In this document: in pieces, positions 38,371-46,845 of the stretch
Position numbering within the stretch: the first letter of the stretch is position 1
Layout: each line of letters begins with the position of its first letter
Source of the DNA: Chloroflexi bacterium CSP1-4
Lineage (GTDB): Bacteria > Chloroflexota > Limnocylindria > Limnocylindrales > CSP1-4
DNA: 64,000 nucleotides
Direction: 5' to 3'
NCBI GenBank assembly: GCA_001443375.1
Contig: LDXM01000002.1
Coordinates: forward strand, 1-64,000
Translations under genes and position numbers: made by a program
The notes under the pieces: model-generated
What the model was told of the DNA's origin: nothing
The model's database searches: none
The model's input: only the letters and a program-made list of their open reading frames with translations

Positions 38371-38669
38371 CCTGTGCCCCCCCGACCCAGCGCCTCGGGC
38401 AGCCGGGCGAGCCGGTCGTCCATGGACATCGCGACGGTGGCGATGTCCTGGGCGGTGCGCAGGATCTCGGTCGCGGTCTCGTTCGTCTTCTGGAGCTGCC
38501 AGATCTGGACCGTGTTTGTGGCGATCGCCGTTCCGGCGCCCCACACGGCCTGGGCGTGCGCGTCGATCCGCTCCGCGGCACGGGCGATCCAGATGAGCAG
38601 CGCGGCCACGACGAGGACCACTACGAGGGCGATCCCGAGGGTCACGATCCAGAGCGTCGTGGGATCCAT
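38367..38669 (-). CDS. Small single-TM helical protein, hydrogenase operon (1st of 4)
   Basis: MDPTTLWIVTLGIALVVVLVVAALLIWIARAAERIDAHAQAVWGAGTAIATNTVQIWQLQKTNETATEIL... Confidence 0.75.
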   Translation of the reverse strand: MDPTTLWIVTLGIALVVVLVVAALLIWIARAAERIDAHAQAVWGAGTAIATNTVQIWQLQKTNETATEILRTAQDIATVAMSMDDRLARLPEALGRGGTG

Positions 38670-38688
38670 GGTGGGCGCCTCCTGATGG

Positions 38689-39906
38689 CTACCGGTCCTT
38701 GGCCGCCGTGCCGGAGTGGCGGATCCAGTCGTAGCCGACGTGGATCAGGCGATCGACGAATGTCGGGCGCGGCGGCGCGCCCCAGCCGCTCGGGACTTCG
38801 CCCGCGCGGTCCCAGCGAGCTGTCCGGTCGCGGTCCCGCTCGCTGACCCGGCGGAGGGGCCGGATGAACAGGCCGGTGAGCTTGGCGCCGGTGGCGGAGA
38901 ACGTCGAACCGGGCGGCTTCTTGTAGAAGGGCGCGAAGCGGTCCGGGAAGCCCGGCATCGTGCAGCCGATGCACACCCCGCCGACGTTCATGCAGCCGCC
39001 CACGTGGTTGATCGCGCCGCGGCTCGTGATGTTGCAGTTCACGACCGGGCCCCAGCAGCCGATCTCGACGAGGCACTCCTTGTCGCCATACGCCTCGGCG
39101 AACGTGCCCTCCTCGTAGTAGCCGGCCCGGGTGCAGTTCCGGTGGACGGTCTCGCCGAACAGCCAGGCCGGCCGGCCGAGCTCATCGAACTCGGGCAGCG
39201 GCCCGACGCCCTGCAGGAAGAGCAGCACGGCGGCGACCGTCTCGGTGAAGTTATCGCCGACCGGGGAGCAGCCCGGGATGTTGACGACCGGCAGGCCCAG
39301 GGCGCTCCGGTAGTCCTTGCCCAGGAAGTCCATCATGCCCATGGACCCGGTCACGTTGCCGAACGCCGCGGGGATTCCACCCCACGTCGCGCAGGTGCCG
39401 ATCGCGATGACCGCAGCGGCCCCGGGTGCGAGCCGGCGGACCCACTCGGCGGACGGGACCTGGCGCAGCCGGCCGTCGACCTCCTCCTCGCCGACCGCCG
39501 ACCAGTACCCGCCGGAGCCAGCCGCGAGCGACTCGTCGGCGAGCGATCCCTCGTAGACGATGACGTACGGGTCGCCGAGCTCGCCGCGCCAGGCCCGCCA
39601 CATCGGCTCCATGTAGGCTGCGCCGGCCTCGAGCTGGACGGCCGTGTGATGGAGGAAGACGAGTGGGATGGCCGGGAGCGAACCGGTCAACAGGCTCTCG
39701 ACGGACGGGGTGGTGGCTCCCAGGACGGCGATCGAGCAGCCGTCGCAGCTCATCCCGGCGAGCCAGAAGACGTGCACCCGGTCGAACGGTCCGATCTTCG
39801 TCCGCGGCCCGCCCCCGGCCGCGACGATGGTCGCCCAGGCCTCCTGGCTGATGCCCGCGACGTTGCCGACCTGCGAGACCGGTTGCCCGGGTGGGGCGAT
39901 CACCAC
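38689..39906 (-). CDS. [NiFe] hydrogenase small subunit, group 1 (1h/1l-like; subgroup uncertain)
   Basis: FWLAGMSCDGCSIAVLGATTPSVE; AIGTCATWGG; NIPGCSPVGDNF; HRNCTRAGYYEEG; GGVCIGCTMPGFPDRFAPF; no obvious Tat signal. Confidence 0.93.
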   Translation of the reverse strand: MVIAPPGQPVSQVGNVAGISQEAWATIVAAGGGPRTKIGPFDRVHVFWLAGMSCDGCSIAVLGATTPSVESLLTGSLPAIPLVFLHHTAVQLEAGAAYMEPMWRAWRGELGDPYVIVYEGSLADESLAAGSGGYWSAVGEEEVDGRLRQVPSAEWVRRLAPGAAAVIAIGTCATWGGIPAAFGNVTGSMGMMDFLGKDYRSALGLPVVNIPGCSPVGDNFTETVAAVLLFLQGVGPLPEFDELGRPAWLFGETVHRNCTRAGYYEEGTFAEAYGDKECLVEIGCWGPVVNCNITSRGAINHVGGCMNVGGVCIGCTMPGFPDRFAPFYKKPPGSTFSATGAKLTGLFIRPLRRVSERDRDRTARWDRAGEVPSGWGAPPRPTFVDRLIHVGYDWIRHSGTAAKDR

Positions 39907-39926
39907 TGGATGCCTCCTCTCGGCGG

Positions 39927-40730
39927 TCAGCCGGCGCTCGGCGCCGCCGACCCGGCGCGGGCCGCGATCGAGTCCGCGAGCGCCGCGATCGCCACCACTG
40001 CCGGACTCGTCGGGTCGTGGTCGACGAGGGCACGACCGCGCCGGTCGGCTTCGGCGACTCGCTCGTCGTACGGGACGATGCCGAGGATCTCGAGGTCGTG
40101 GCTATCCGCGTAGGCGTAGATGGCCGCGCGGTCGCGCTCGTCCCGCACCTTGTTGGCGATGACCCAGACCCGCTCGATCCCCAGCTCCCGGGCAAGCGGG
40201 ACGACCCGACCCGCCGTCTCGAGCGAGCGGTAGTACGGCTCGGTGACGACCAGCAGAGCGTCGACGTTGCGCACGGTCCCTCGCGACAGGTGCTCGATCG
40301 ACGCCTCGGAGTCGAGGATCGTGACCTCATCGGACGGGCGATCGGCCAGCTGCTCCATGACCTCGCGGACCATCCCGTGCTGACCGCAGATGCAGCCCTG
40401 GCCCGCTCCGAGCAGGCCGGTCATCGTCAGGACCCCCACCCGATCCGGCGCTTCGACCCCGAACTCGGCGAGAACCTCGTCGAGCGGGCGGGCGAGATGG
40501 GCGTGGGCCTGGCCGCCGTTGTCTGTCCGCTCGTCGAGGATCGCCTCGCGCGGAACGCGTCGGAGTCGGGTCGCCTCGTCCGCTGGCACCCCGAGCGCCG
40601 CCGCCAGGTTGGGGTTCGGATCGCCGTCGAGGGCGTTGACGCGAAATCCTCGGCGCGCGTAGACGCGGGCGAGCGTGGCGGCGAGGGTCGTCTTGCCCGA
40701 GCCGCCCTTGCCGGTGAGCGCGATCCTCAC
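39927..40730 (-). CDS. CooC-like P-loop ATPase (MinD/ParA superfamily; nickel-insertion type)
   Basis: MRIALTGKGGSGKTTLAATLARVYARRGFRVNALDGDPNPNLA; GCICGQHGMVREVM CxC motif; GTG start at 40730. Confidence 0.85.
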   Translation of the reverse strand: MRIALTGKGGSGKTTLAATLARVYARRGFRVNALDGDPNPNLAAALGVPADEATRLRRVPREAILDERTDNGGQAHAHLARPLDEVLAEFGVEAPDRVGVLTMTGLLGAGQGCICGQHGMVREVMEQLADRPSDEVTILDSEASIEHLSRGTVRNVDALLVVTEPYYRSLETAGRVVPLARELGIERVWVIANKVRDERDRAAIYAYADSHDLEILGIVPYDERVAEADRRGRALVDHDPTSPAVVAIAALADSIAARAGSAAPSAG

Positions 40731-41182
40731 GTCGGACCGCCCACGGAGGCTGTCGCGCGCGCCGTCAAGGACCGGGCCACGATGCTCGGCCCCGCGGCGA
40801 GTCGGCTGTATCGGGCGAGGAAGGAATCGAGCACCGCCCGGTTCTGCTCGAGCGTCCGCGCCCAACCGTCGAGCAGATCCCATCCGTCCGAGGTCAGCGC
40901 GTAGATTCGCCGCGCAGGGCCCCTGCGGGGCAGCTCCCACTCCGAGGAGACGAGCCCATCGCGCTCCATCTGGCGGAGCGACTTATAGACACTTGCGGGA
41001 TCGGCGACCTCGAATCCGAACGGGCGCAGCCGGTCGATCAGCTCATAGCCGTGGGCGGGCGCCTCAGATAGCAGGAGGAGCAGGCACGGCCGAGCGAAGT
41101 TCTTGGGCTGGCCCCCGTCGCAGCGACAATCGTGCGCGGCCTCAGCGGCCTCCGCGGCCTCCAGAACGGGCAACTCCTGCAC
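40727..41182 (-). CDS. PadR-family transcriptional regulator with N-terminal Cys motif; start uncertain
   Basis: CRCDGGQPKNFARPCLLLLLSEAPAHGYELIDRLRPFGFEVADPASVYKSLRQMERDGLVSSEW. Confidence 0.85.
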   Translation of the reverse strand: MQELPVLEAAEAAEAAHDCRCDGGQPKNFARPCLLLLLSEAPAHGYELIDRLRPFGFEVADPASVYKSLRQMERDGLVSSEWELPRRGPARRIYALTSDGWDLLDGWARTLEQNRAVLDSFLARYSRLAAGPSIVARSLTARATASVGGPT

Positions 41183-41282
41183 GGGTCGCTCCAGAATCGG
41201 GTGCGACGCCGGACTAAGGTCGTCGCGCAGATATAGGGCAGCGTCCCAACAACGGCATGGTAGCGACCAAGTCAATACTCGC

Positions 41283-41327
41283 CAAGCGCGATCTCTCGAA
41301 GCGCGATCTCTCCAAGCGCGATCGGCC
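41283..41327. repeat. Three tandem ~15-bp units upstream of the PadR/hydrogenase operon
   Basis: CAAGCGCGATCTCTC / GAAGCGCGATCTCTC / CAAGCGCGATCGGCC. Confidence 0.7.
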
Positions 41328-41346
41328 CCGCAAGCGGCCGCCCGTG

Positions 41347-42279
41347 TCAGCGCCGCGGCGGGAGGGAGTCGTTGATCGCGTCCGCGACGAGGTTCAAACC
41401 GATCACCACGAGGATCAGCGCCGCGCCCGGGAAGAACCACAGCCACCAGGCTACCCGCAGGAAACCCTGCGCCTGGCTGGCGAGGTAGCCGAGACTGATC
41501 GCATTCGGGTCGCCGAGCCCGAGGAATCCGAGGCTCGCCTCGACCAGGATGACCTGGGCGATGAGGAGCGCGAAGTAGACGATCGTCGCCGGCAGTGCGT
41601 GGGGCAGCATGTGGCGGAGGAGGATCCGCAGTTCGCTGCAGCCAAGGGCGCGCGCCGCCTCGACGAATTGCCGCTCCCGGACCGACAGGATCTCGGCCCG
41701 GACCACGCGGGCGAGGAGCACCCACGAGGTGAGCGCCAGGACCAGGACGATCCGGTCGAGGCCGGGACCGAAGAGCGCGATCACCATCATCGCCAGGAAG
41801 AATCGCGGCAGGACCTGCCAGAACTCGCTCAGGCGCATGAGGAGATCGTCAAGCCGGCCGCCGCGCGCCCCAGCCGCCGCCCCGACGCCAACGCCGAGGG
41901 GCAGCACGATGAGTCCCACGAGCAACGCGACGAGGACGGTCGTCCGGACCCCGTACACCAGCCCGGACAGGAGGTCGCGGCCGAGGTCGTCGGTCCCCAT
42001 CCGGTAGGCCGCCGAGGGCGGGGCGAGTGGTGGCCCGACCGGCACGAGCGGGTCCGCCGGCGCCAGGACGTCGGCGAGAGCCGCGACGACGAGGAACCCG
42101 AGGACGATCAGCAGCCCGAGCCAGCCGGTGGCCGTGCGGACTCGACCGCGGGACCGTCGTCGGTCCGAGGTCGCGACACGACGCTCGGCGTCTGTCGCGC
42201 GCGGCCACGCCGGGGCCTCGGCGGCCGGATGGCCTGCCGCAGGCTCAGCGATAGCGGATGCGCGGGTCCAGCCGAACAT
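41347..42279 (-). CDS. ABC transporter permease, DppC/NikC family
   Basis: YRMGTDDLGRDLLSGLVYGVRTTVLVALL; EAARALGCSELRILLRHMLPHALPATIVYF. Confidence 0.92.
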   Translation of the reverse strand: MFGWTRASAIAEPAAGHPAAEAPAWPRATDAERRVATSDRRRSRGRVRTATGWLGLLIVLGFLVVAALADVLAPADPLVPVGPPLAPPSAAYRMGTDDLGRDLLSGLVYGVRTTVLVALLVGLIVLPLGVGVGAAAGARGGRLDDLLMRLSEFWQVLPRFFLAMMVIALFGPGLDRIVLVLALTSWVLLARVVRAEILSVRERQFVEAARALGCSELRILLRHMLPHALPATIVYFALLIAQVILVEASLGFLGLGDPNAISLGYLASQAQGFLRVAWWLWFFPGAALILVVIGLNLVADAINDSLPPRR

Positions 42280-43210
42280 ATGCGAGATCGGTCATGACGT
42301 TGGCGAAGACGACGCTCAACCCGACGACCAGGAAGATCCCCAGGACGACCGGGATGTCCCGGGCCTGGACCGATGAGAGCAGGAGTCGCCCGATCCCCGG
42401 CCAGCCGAAGACCATCTCGACGAGCACGGCCCCCGAGAGGAGATGGCCGACCCGACCGCCGATGACGGTCAGGACCGGCAGCATCGCCAATGGCAGGGCG
42501 TGGCGGGTGAGGACCCGGCTCTCGGGGAGACCCTTGGCCCGGGCCGTGCGGACGTAGTCCTGGCGGAGCTCGTCGAGTAGCCCGATCCGCGTCAGCCGGG
42601 CGATCGCCGCCACCTCCCCGGCGGCGAGCACGGCCATCGGCAGGAGGAGGTGCCTGGCGACGTCGGCGATCGCGCCGAGCCCCGTCGCCGACGAGCGTGG
42701 ATCGGTCATCCCGCCGATCGGGAACCAGCCGGCATGGAGGGCGAGCGCGAGCAGCGCCAGCTGGGCGAGCCAGAATGCCGGCGTCGCAAGCAGCGTGAGG
42801 GCGGCGAGGTTGATCGCCACGTCCGGCCCACGACCGGCGTGCGAGGCGGCGACCACGCCCAGCGCGATCCCGATCAGTGTCGACACCACGAGCGCCGAGC
42901 CCGTCAGCAGAAGGGTCGCAGGCAGGCGCTCGAGAACCACGTCGAGCGCGGGCCGACCCAGCACGTAGGACACCCCGAGGTCCAGGCGTGCCACGTTGGC
43001 CACGAAGACCCCGAGCTGCTCGGCGAGGGATCGATCAAGGCCGAACTTGGCCCGCATTTCGGCGTAGTACGCGGCATCGCCGTGCTCGCCGGCAAGCGCC
43101 ACGACCGGGTCGCCCGGCGCAAGGTGGATGAGCAGGAAGCTGACGAGAAGGATCCCGGAGACCGCGAGCGGGACCTGGAGCAGGCGCCAGGCGAGGTAGC
43201 GTCCGGTCAC
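42245..43210 (-). CDS. ABC transporter permease, DppB/NikB family
   Basis: FLLIHLAPGDPVVALAGE; YVRTARAKGLPESRVLTRHALPLAMLPVLT; VEMVFGWPGIGRLLLSSV. Confidence 0.93.
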   Translation of the reverse strand: MTGRYLAWRLLQVPLAVSGILLVSFLLIHLAPGDPVVALAGEHGDAAYYAEMRAKFGLDRSLAEQLGVFVANVARLDLGVSYVLGRPALDVVLERLPATLLLTGSALVVSTLIGIALGVVAASHAGRGPDVAINLAALTLLATPAFWLAQLALLALALHAGWFPIGGMTDPRSSATGLGAIADVARHLLLPMAVLAAGEVAAIARLTRIGLLDELRQDYVRTARAKGLPESRVLTRHALPLAMLPVLTVIGGRVGHLLSGAVLVEMVFGWPGIGRLLLSSVQARDIPVVLGIFLVVGLSVVFANVMTDLAYVRLDPRIRYR

Positions 43211-44880
43211 GGCCGACAGGTCGCCGCTTCGGCGAACTGGGCATATGGCGCGAAACCCATGCAGGCCAGGCGGTACGCTCGAGTTCCCGCCGTCTCGACG
43301 AGCCAGACGTACGGCTGGTCCTTGACGACCTGCTCCTGGATCTGGCGGTAGATCTTCGCGCGCGCGGCAGCGCCGAACGTCTGCTGGGCTTGATCGAACA
43401 GCGCGTCGACCTCGGGGTTCCGGTACGCGGCCGCGTTCGAGAACGGAATCGGACCGATCTGCGACGACACGAACATCCGTCGGACGCCGATCTCCGGGTC
43501 CGTCCCGTTGCAGTAGGAGATGATGTTGGTGTCGAAGTCGCGAGCCTTGAAGACCGTGTCGGCGAAGACCGGTGGATCGAGCGGCTTGAGCGCCACATCG
43601 ATACCGACCGTCCCGAGCTGCGCCCGGAGGAGCTCGCCGTAGCGGGCGAACGACGGGAAGTGGAGGAAGTCGATCTTGAGCGGCGTGCCGTCGGCCACGC
43701 CGGCGACCCCGGACGCAGTCCGGATCCCACCGTCGGCGGCCTTCCAGCCCGCCTCGTCGAGCCGGGCGGCGGCAGCCTTCGTGTCGAACGCGGGCATCGC
43801 CAGCCCGGTCGCGTGCGCCCAGGCAATGCCGCTCGAAATCGGCGCCTCCGCGACCCGGCCCTCGCCGAACAGGATCAGGTCGACGTACTGCTGGCGATCG
43901 ATGGCGCTGGCGATCGCTCGCCGGACCCGAACGTCCTGCAGGATCGGCCGGTCGAGGTTGAAGCCGACGGTCATGATGCAGTTCGAGCCACCCGGGTTGC
44001 GGTCGGTCCGCACGAACTTCAGGTTCGGGTCACTCGCGAGGCGCTGCTGATCGGGTCCGGGGAGGCCCCACAGCCAGTCGACCTCGCCCTTCTCGAGCGC
44101 GATGACCTGGCTGCCGGCATCCGGCATGATGCGCATGACCACTGCGTCGAGCTTCGGCAGGCCAGGCTTCCAGTACGCCTCGTTTCGCGCGAGCTCGATC
44201 TCGGTGCCCGGCGCGTACGATACGAACTTGAACGGGCCGGTACCGACCGGCGCGAGGTTGGCCGGGTTCTCTGACGGGTCGCTCCCCTCATAGATGTGCT
44301 TCGCGATGATCGGTGCCTCGGTCACGTCAAGCTGCTGGAGGAGCGGCGCGTACGGGTGCTTGAAGCGGAACACGACGGTCGAGGCATCGGGCGTCTCGAT
44401 CGCCTCCAGGGCCGGACCCACCGAGGCACGGGTCCGAGAGTGGAACTTCAGGAGAACCTCGTCGAAGGTGAACTTGACGTCCGCCGAGGTGAACGGCCGG
44501 CCGTCATGCCAGGTGACCCCTTGTCGGAGCTTGAATCGGTAGACCTTGCCGTCCTCCTCGACGACCCAGCTTTCGGCCAGCTCGGGGATCGGCTCGAGGT
44601 TCGGGCCGAGGCCGACGAGACCGTTGTACAGGAGCTCGCTGGCGGTGTGCGTGGCGCCGCTCGTCGTGGTCGCCGGGTTGAGCTGCCCCGGGTCGGCGCC
44701 GATCGCCACGACGAGCGTCCCGCCGCCGCCAGCCGTTGGGGGAGCACTGGTCGCCGGCGCCGGCGACACCGCCGGCGACGGGGTTACCGCCGGCGCGCAG
44801 GCACCGATGACGGTGGAGAGGAGAACGGCGAAGACCAACGACCGCGTGCGCACATCACCCTCCATCGAAGACGCCGTCAC
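43207..44880 (-). CDS. ABC transporter substrate-binding protein, family 5 (peptide/nickel type), lipoprotein
   Basis: Lipobox VIGACAP; ELAESWVVEEDGKVYRFKLRQGVTWHDGRPFTSADVKFTFDE; VRRAIASAIDRQQYV. Confidence 0.93.
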   Translation of the reverse strand: MTASSMEGDVRTRSLVFAVLLSTVIGACAPAVTPSPAVSPAPATSAPPTAGGGGTLVVAIGADPGQLNPATTTSGATHTASELLYNGLVGLGPNLEPIPELAESWVVEEDGKVYRFKLRQGVTWHDGRPFTSADVKFTFDEVLLKFHSRTRASVGPALEAIETPDASTVVFRFKHPYAPLLQQLDVTEAPIIAKHIYEGSDPSENPANLAPVGTGPFKFVSYAPGTEIELARNEAYWKPGLPKLDAVVMRIMPDAGSQVIALEKGEVDWLWGLPGPDQQRLASDPNLKFVRTDRNPGGSNCIMTVGFNLDRPILQDVRVRRAIASAIDRQQYVDLILFGEGRVAEAPISSGIAWAHATGLAMPAFDTKAAAARLDEAGWKAADGGIRTASGVAGVADGTPLKIDFLHFPSFARYGELLRAQLGTVGIDVALKPLDPPVFADTVFKARDFDTNIISYCNGTDPEIGVRRMFVSSQIGPIPFSNAAAYRNPEVDALFDQAQQTFGAAARAKIYRQIQEQVVKDQPYVWLVETAGTRAYRLACMGFAPYAQFAEAATCRP

Positions 44881-44887
44881 CCCGCGT

Positions 44888-44940
44888 CTGCGAAGTCGCA
44901 GCGTATCCGTGAGAGCGCGGGGCCACTAAGTGCTGGCCCC
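44888..44940. promoter_or_regulatory. Two palindromes upstream of the substrate-binding protein gene
   Basis: CTGCGA-AG-TCGCAG (44888-44901); GGGGCCA-N8-TGGCCCC (44919-44940) containing CACTAAGTG. Confidence 0.45.
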
Positions 44941-44991
44941 CTCTAGGTGGCCTGCTCCGGGGAATGCGCGGGCCGCCGGACGGCGCCGGCG

Positions 44992-45480
44992 TCAGTCGGT
45001 CATCAGGTTCTCGCCCACGGCGTCGCGCCACCGGCCCGCGTCCACGAACGACAGGAAGGCCTCCCCGACGGGACCGAACCGGCGATCCGGCGGGTACACG
45101 AGGTGCCGGTGCCGGCGGAGAGGAAAGCCTGTCACCGGGAGCTCGACCACGACCCCGAGACGTAGTGCGACCGAGACGGCGTAGCGCGAGAAGATAGCGA
45201 CCCCCAGACCCCGAGCCACGGCCCGCTTGATCGCGGCGCTACTGGCCAGGTCCATCGCGACCTGTACCGGGCGTCCGGTCTTGGGGAGAGCCTCCTCGGC
45301 GGTCTCGCGCGTCCCCGAGCCGGGCTCGCAAAGGATGAACGGCTCATCCGCGAGGCGCGCCAGCGAAACACGACGGGCACCGGCCAGCGGATGCCCTGGT
45401 GCCGCGATGACGAGGTCCACGTCCGACGCAAGACCGAGCTGACCAGTCAGATCGAGGCGGCCTTTCGGTTGCGTTGGTCG
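44992..45480 (-). pseudogene. LysR-family regulator remnant (substrate-binding domain only, no HTH)
   Basis: DLVIAAPGHPLAGARRVSLARLADEPFILCEPGSGTRETAEEAL...AIKRAVARGLGVAIFSRYAVS; upstream sequence is not LysR-like. Confidence 0.6.
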
Positions 45481-45570
45481 GGGCGAGAGGCATAGCCCCG
45501 CGACCAACGACCTTCCGATCACGATGCGGCTCGCCGAGCCACCGGAACCGCACGAGCTGGACCGGAGCGC

Positions 45571-45816
45571 ATGACTCGCCAGCGCTCTCACGACCCCGCC
45601 GGACGCGCCACGGATCGTGAGGTCGGCGTGGTTGCGGCAGTCCTCGTTGCCGGGTCGGAGAAGGCCGCCGCCCACCGACTCGGGCTGTCGCACTCGACCG
45701 TGAAGCACCACCTGGCGAACGCGCGGTACAAGGTGGGGGCGGCGACGACCGCGCAGCTCGTGTGGATCCTGGCGCCGCGGCTGCCCGATCCCGAGGGTGT
45801 CCAGACGGACGACTAG
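45571..45816 (+). CDS. Short LuxR-type HTH protein or regulator fragment
   Basis: TDREVGVVAAVLVAGSEKAAAHRLGLSHSTVKHHLANARYKVGAATTAQLVWIL. Confidence 0.5.
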   Translation: MTRQRSHDPAGRATDREVGVVAAVLVAGSEKAAAHRLGLSHSTVKHHLANARYKVGAATTAQLVWILAPRLPDPEGVQTDD

Positions 45817-45821
45817 CGGGT

Positions 45822-45892
45822 CTGCCGGAATGGATCCGAACCTGTGACCTTCGGCCCCGAAGGGCCGACGCTCGATCCACTGAACTTCCAGG
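45822..45892 (-). pseudogene. Degenerate tRNA-like sequence
   Basis: Minus strand has AGTTCAGTGGATCGAGC (D-arm-like) and CAGGTTCGGATCC (T-arm-like), but the acceptor and T stems do not pair well. Confidence 0.35.
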
Positions 45893-45969
45893 CGCGCGGG
45901 CAACGACCAGACCGGGCTTGCGCCTGTTAGGCCTTCGGCTTCTGGTGTTCGAAGGAGGTTCGGGCAACC

Positions 45970-46845
45970 TCATGGCTCGATCCGGACGCTGTCGACGATC
46001 GCTCGCAGCTCGGCAAGATCCTCCGCGGGCGAGCCGGGGGACCCTTCCGCCGCGATCATCAGACGCGTCCCTTCGACGTCGACGATCCAGAACTCCTCCC
46101 GGTAGCCAGGCCCCGTGTAGCCATAGAACGCGTCCCCTGGTTCGGCGGTGTCGATGAACCCGACCCAGCTCTTGAGGTTGCCTTCGACGCATCCGGTGAA
46201 ACGGAGGTCGTTTCCCGTTCCATCGACCGGCAGGTCGGGCACGGTCCATTCCAGATGCTTCCCGCTGTAGCCATCGATGGTCACGTCCCTCGTGGGCGCC
46301 GTCACCTGGAACGGAGCCAGGTCCGCCAGCGCTTCCGCCAGGTCGTCGACGCTCGGCCCGACCGGTGGATCGGCCCATGAATGGTCGCGGCACCCATCAC
46401 TCACCAGGTTCGTCACGGTGGTGATGCTCACGCCGACGTGTGAGGGGTTGCCTGGGCAGCCACTGGCCGAACAAGCCGTTCCCTGATTGGCGAACTTGGC
46501 AGCGCCGATCCACATCGACCATCCCTCGGCGGGGATCTGGTACACCACGCGGAGAGCGGTGGCGGGGTCGCCGTCGGGGTCGATGAAGTACGTTCCGGGC
46601 TCGAGTGGAGCGAACGGCTCGATCTCCATGACGTCCAGGACCGACGGCGTGGAGCTTGGTGTCGGGGCGGAGCTCGGCGTCCGCGTCGGGGTCGACGGTG
46701 GGCTGAGCGTCGGGTTCGTCGTAGCTCCCGGGGCGGAACTCCCGCAGCCCGAAACGATGCCAACGACGAGTGCGATGGCCAGGGTCGCTCGCGCAACCGC
46801 TCGTGCGGCAAGCGTGAAGTGGGTCGCCGTTACCCTCGTGTCCAC
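45970..46845 (-). CDS. Lipoprotein, unknown function
   Basis: GIVSGCGSS lipobox; Thr/Pro/Ser-rich linker; 291 aa. Confidence 0.65.
   Translation of the reverse strand: MDTRVTATHFTLAARAVARATLAIALVVGIVSGCGSSAPGATTNPTLSPPSTPTRTPSSAPTPSSTPSVLDVMEIEPFAPLEPGTYFIDPDGDPATALRVVYQIPAEGWSMWIGAAKFANQGTACSASGCPGNPSHVGVSITTVTNLVSDGCRDHSWADPPVGPSVDDLAEALADLAPFQVTAPTRDVTIDGYSGKHLEWTVPDLPVDGTGNDLRFTGCVEGNLKSWVGFIDTAEPGDAFYGYTGPGYREEFWIVDVEGTRLMIAAEGSPGSPAEDLAELRAIVDSVRIEP

Noticed and set aside
45822-45892. Functional tRNA (Arg/Glu-like)
   Set aside because: T-loop and D-arm sequence present but acceptor and T stems mismatch and the anticodon loop is not standard; treated as a remnant.
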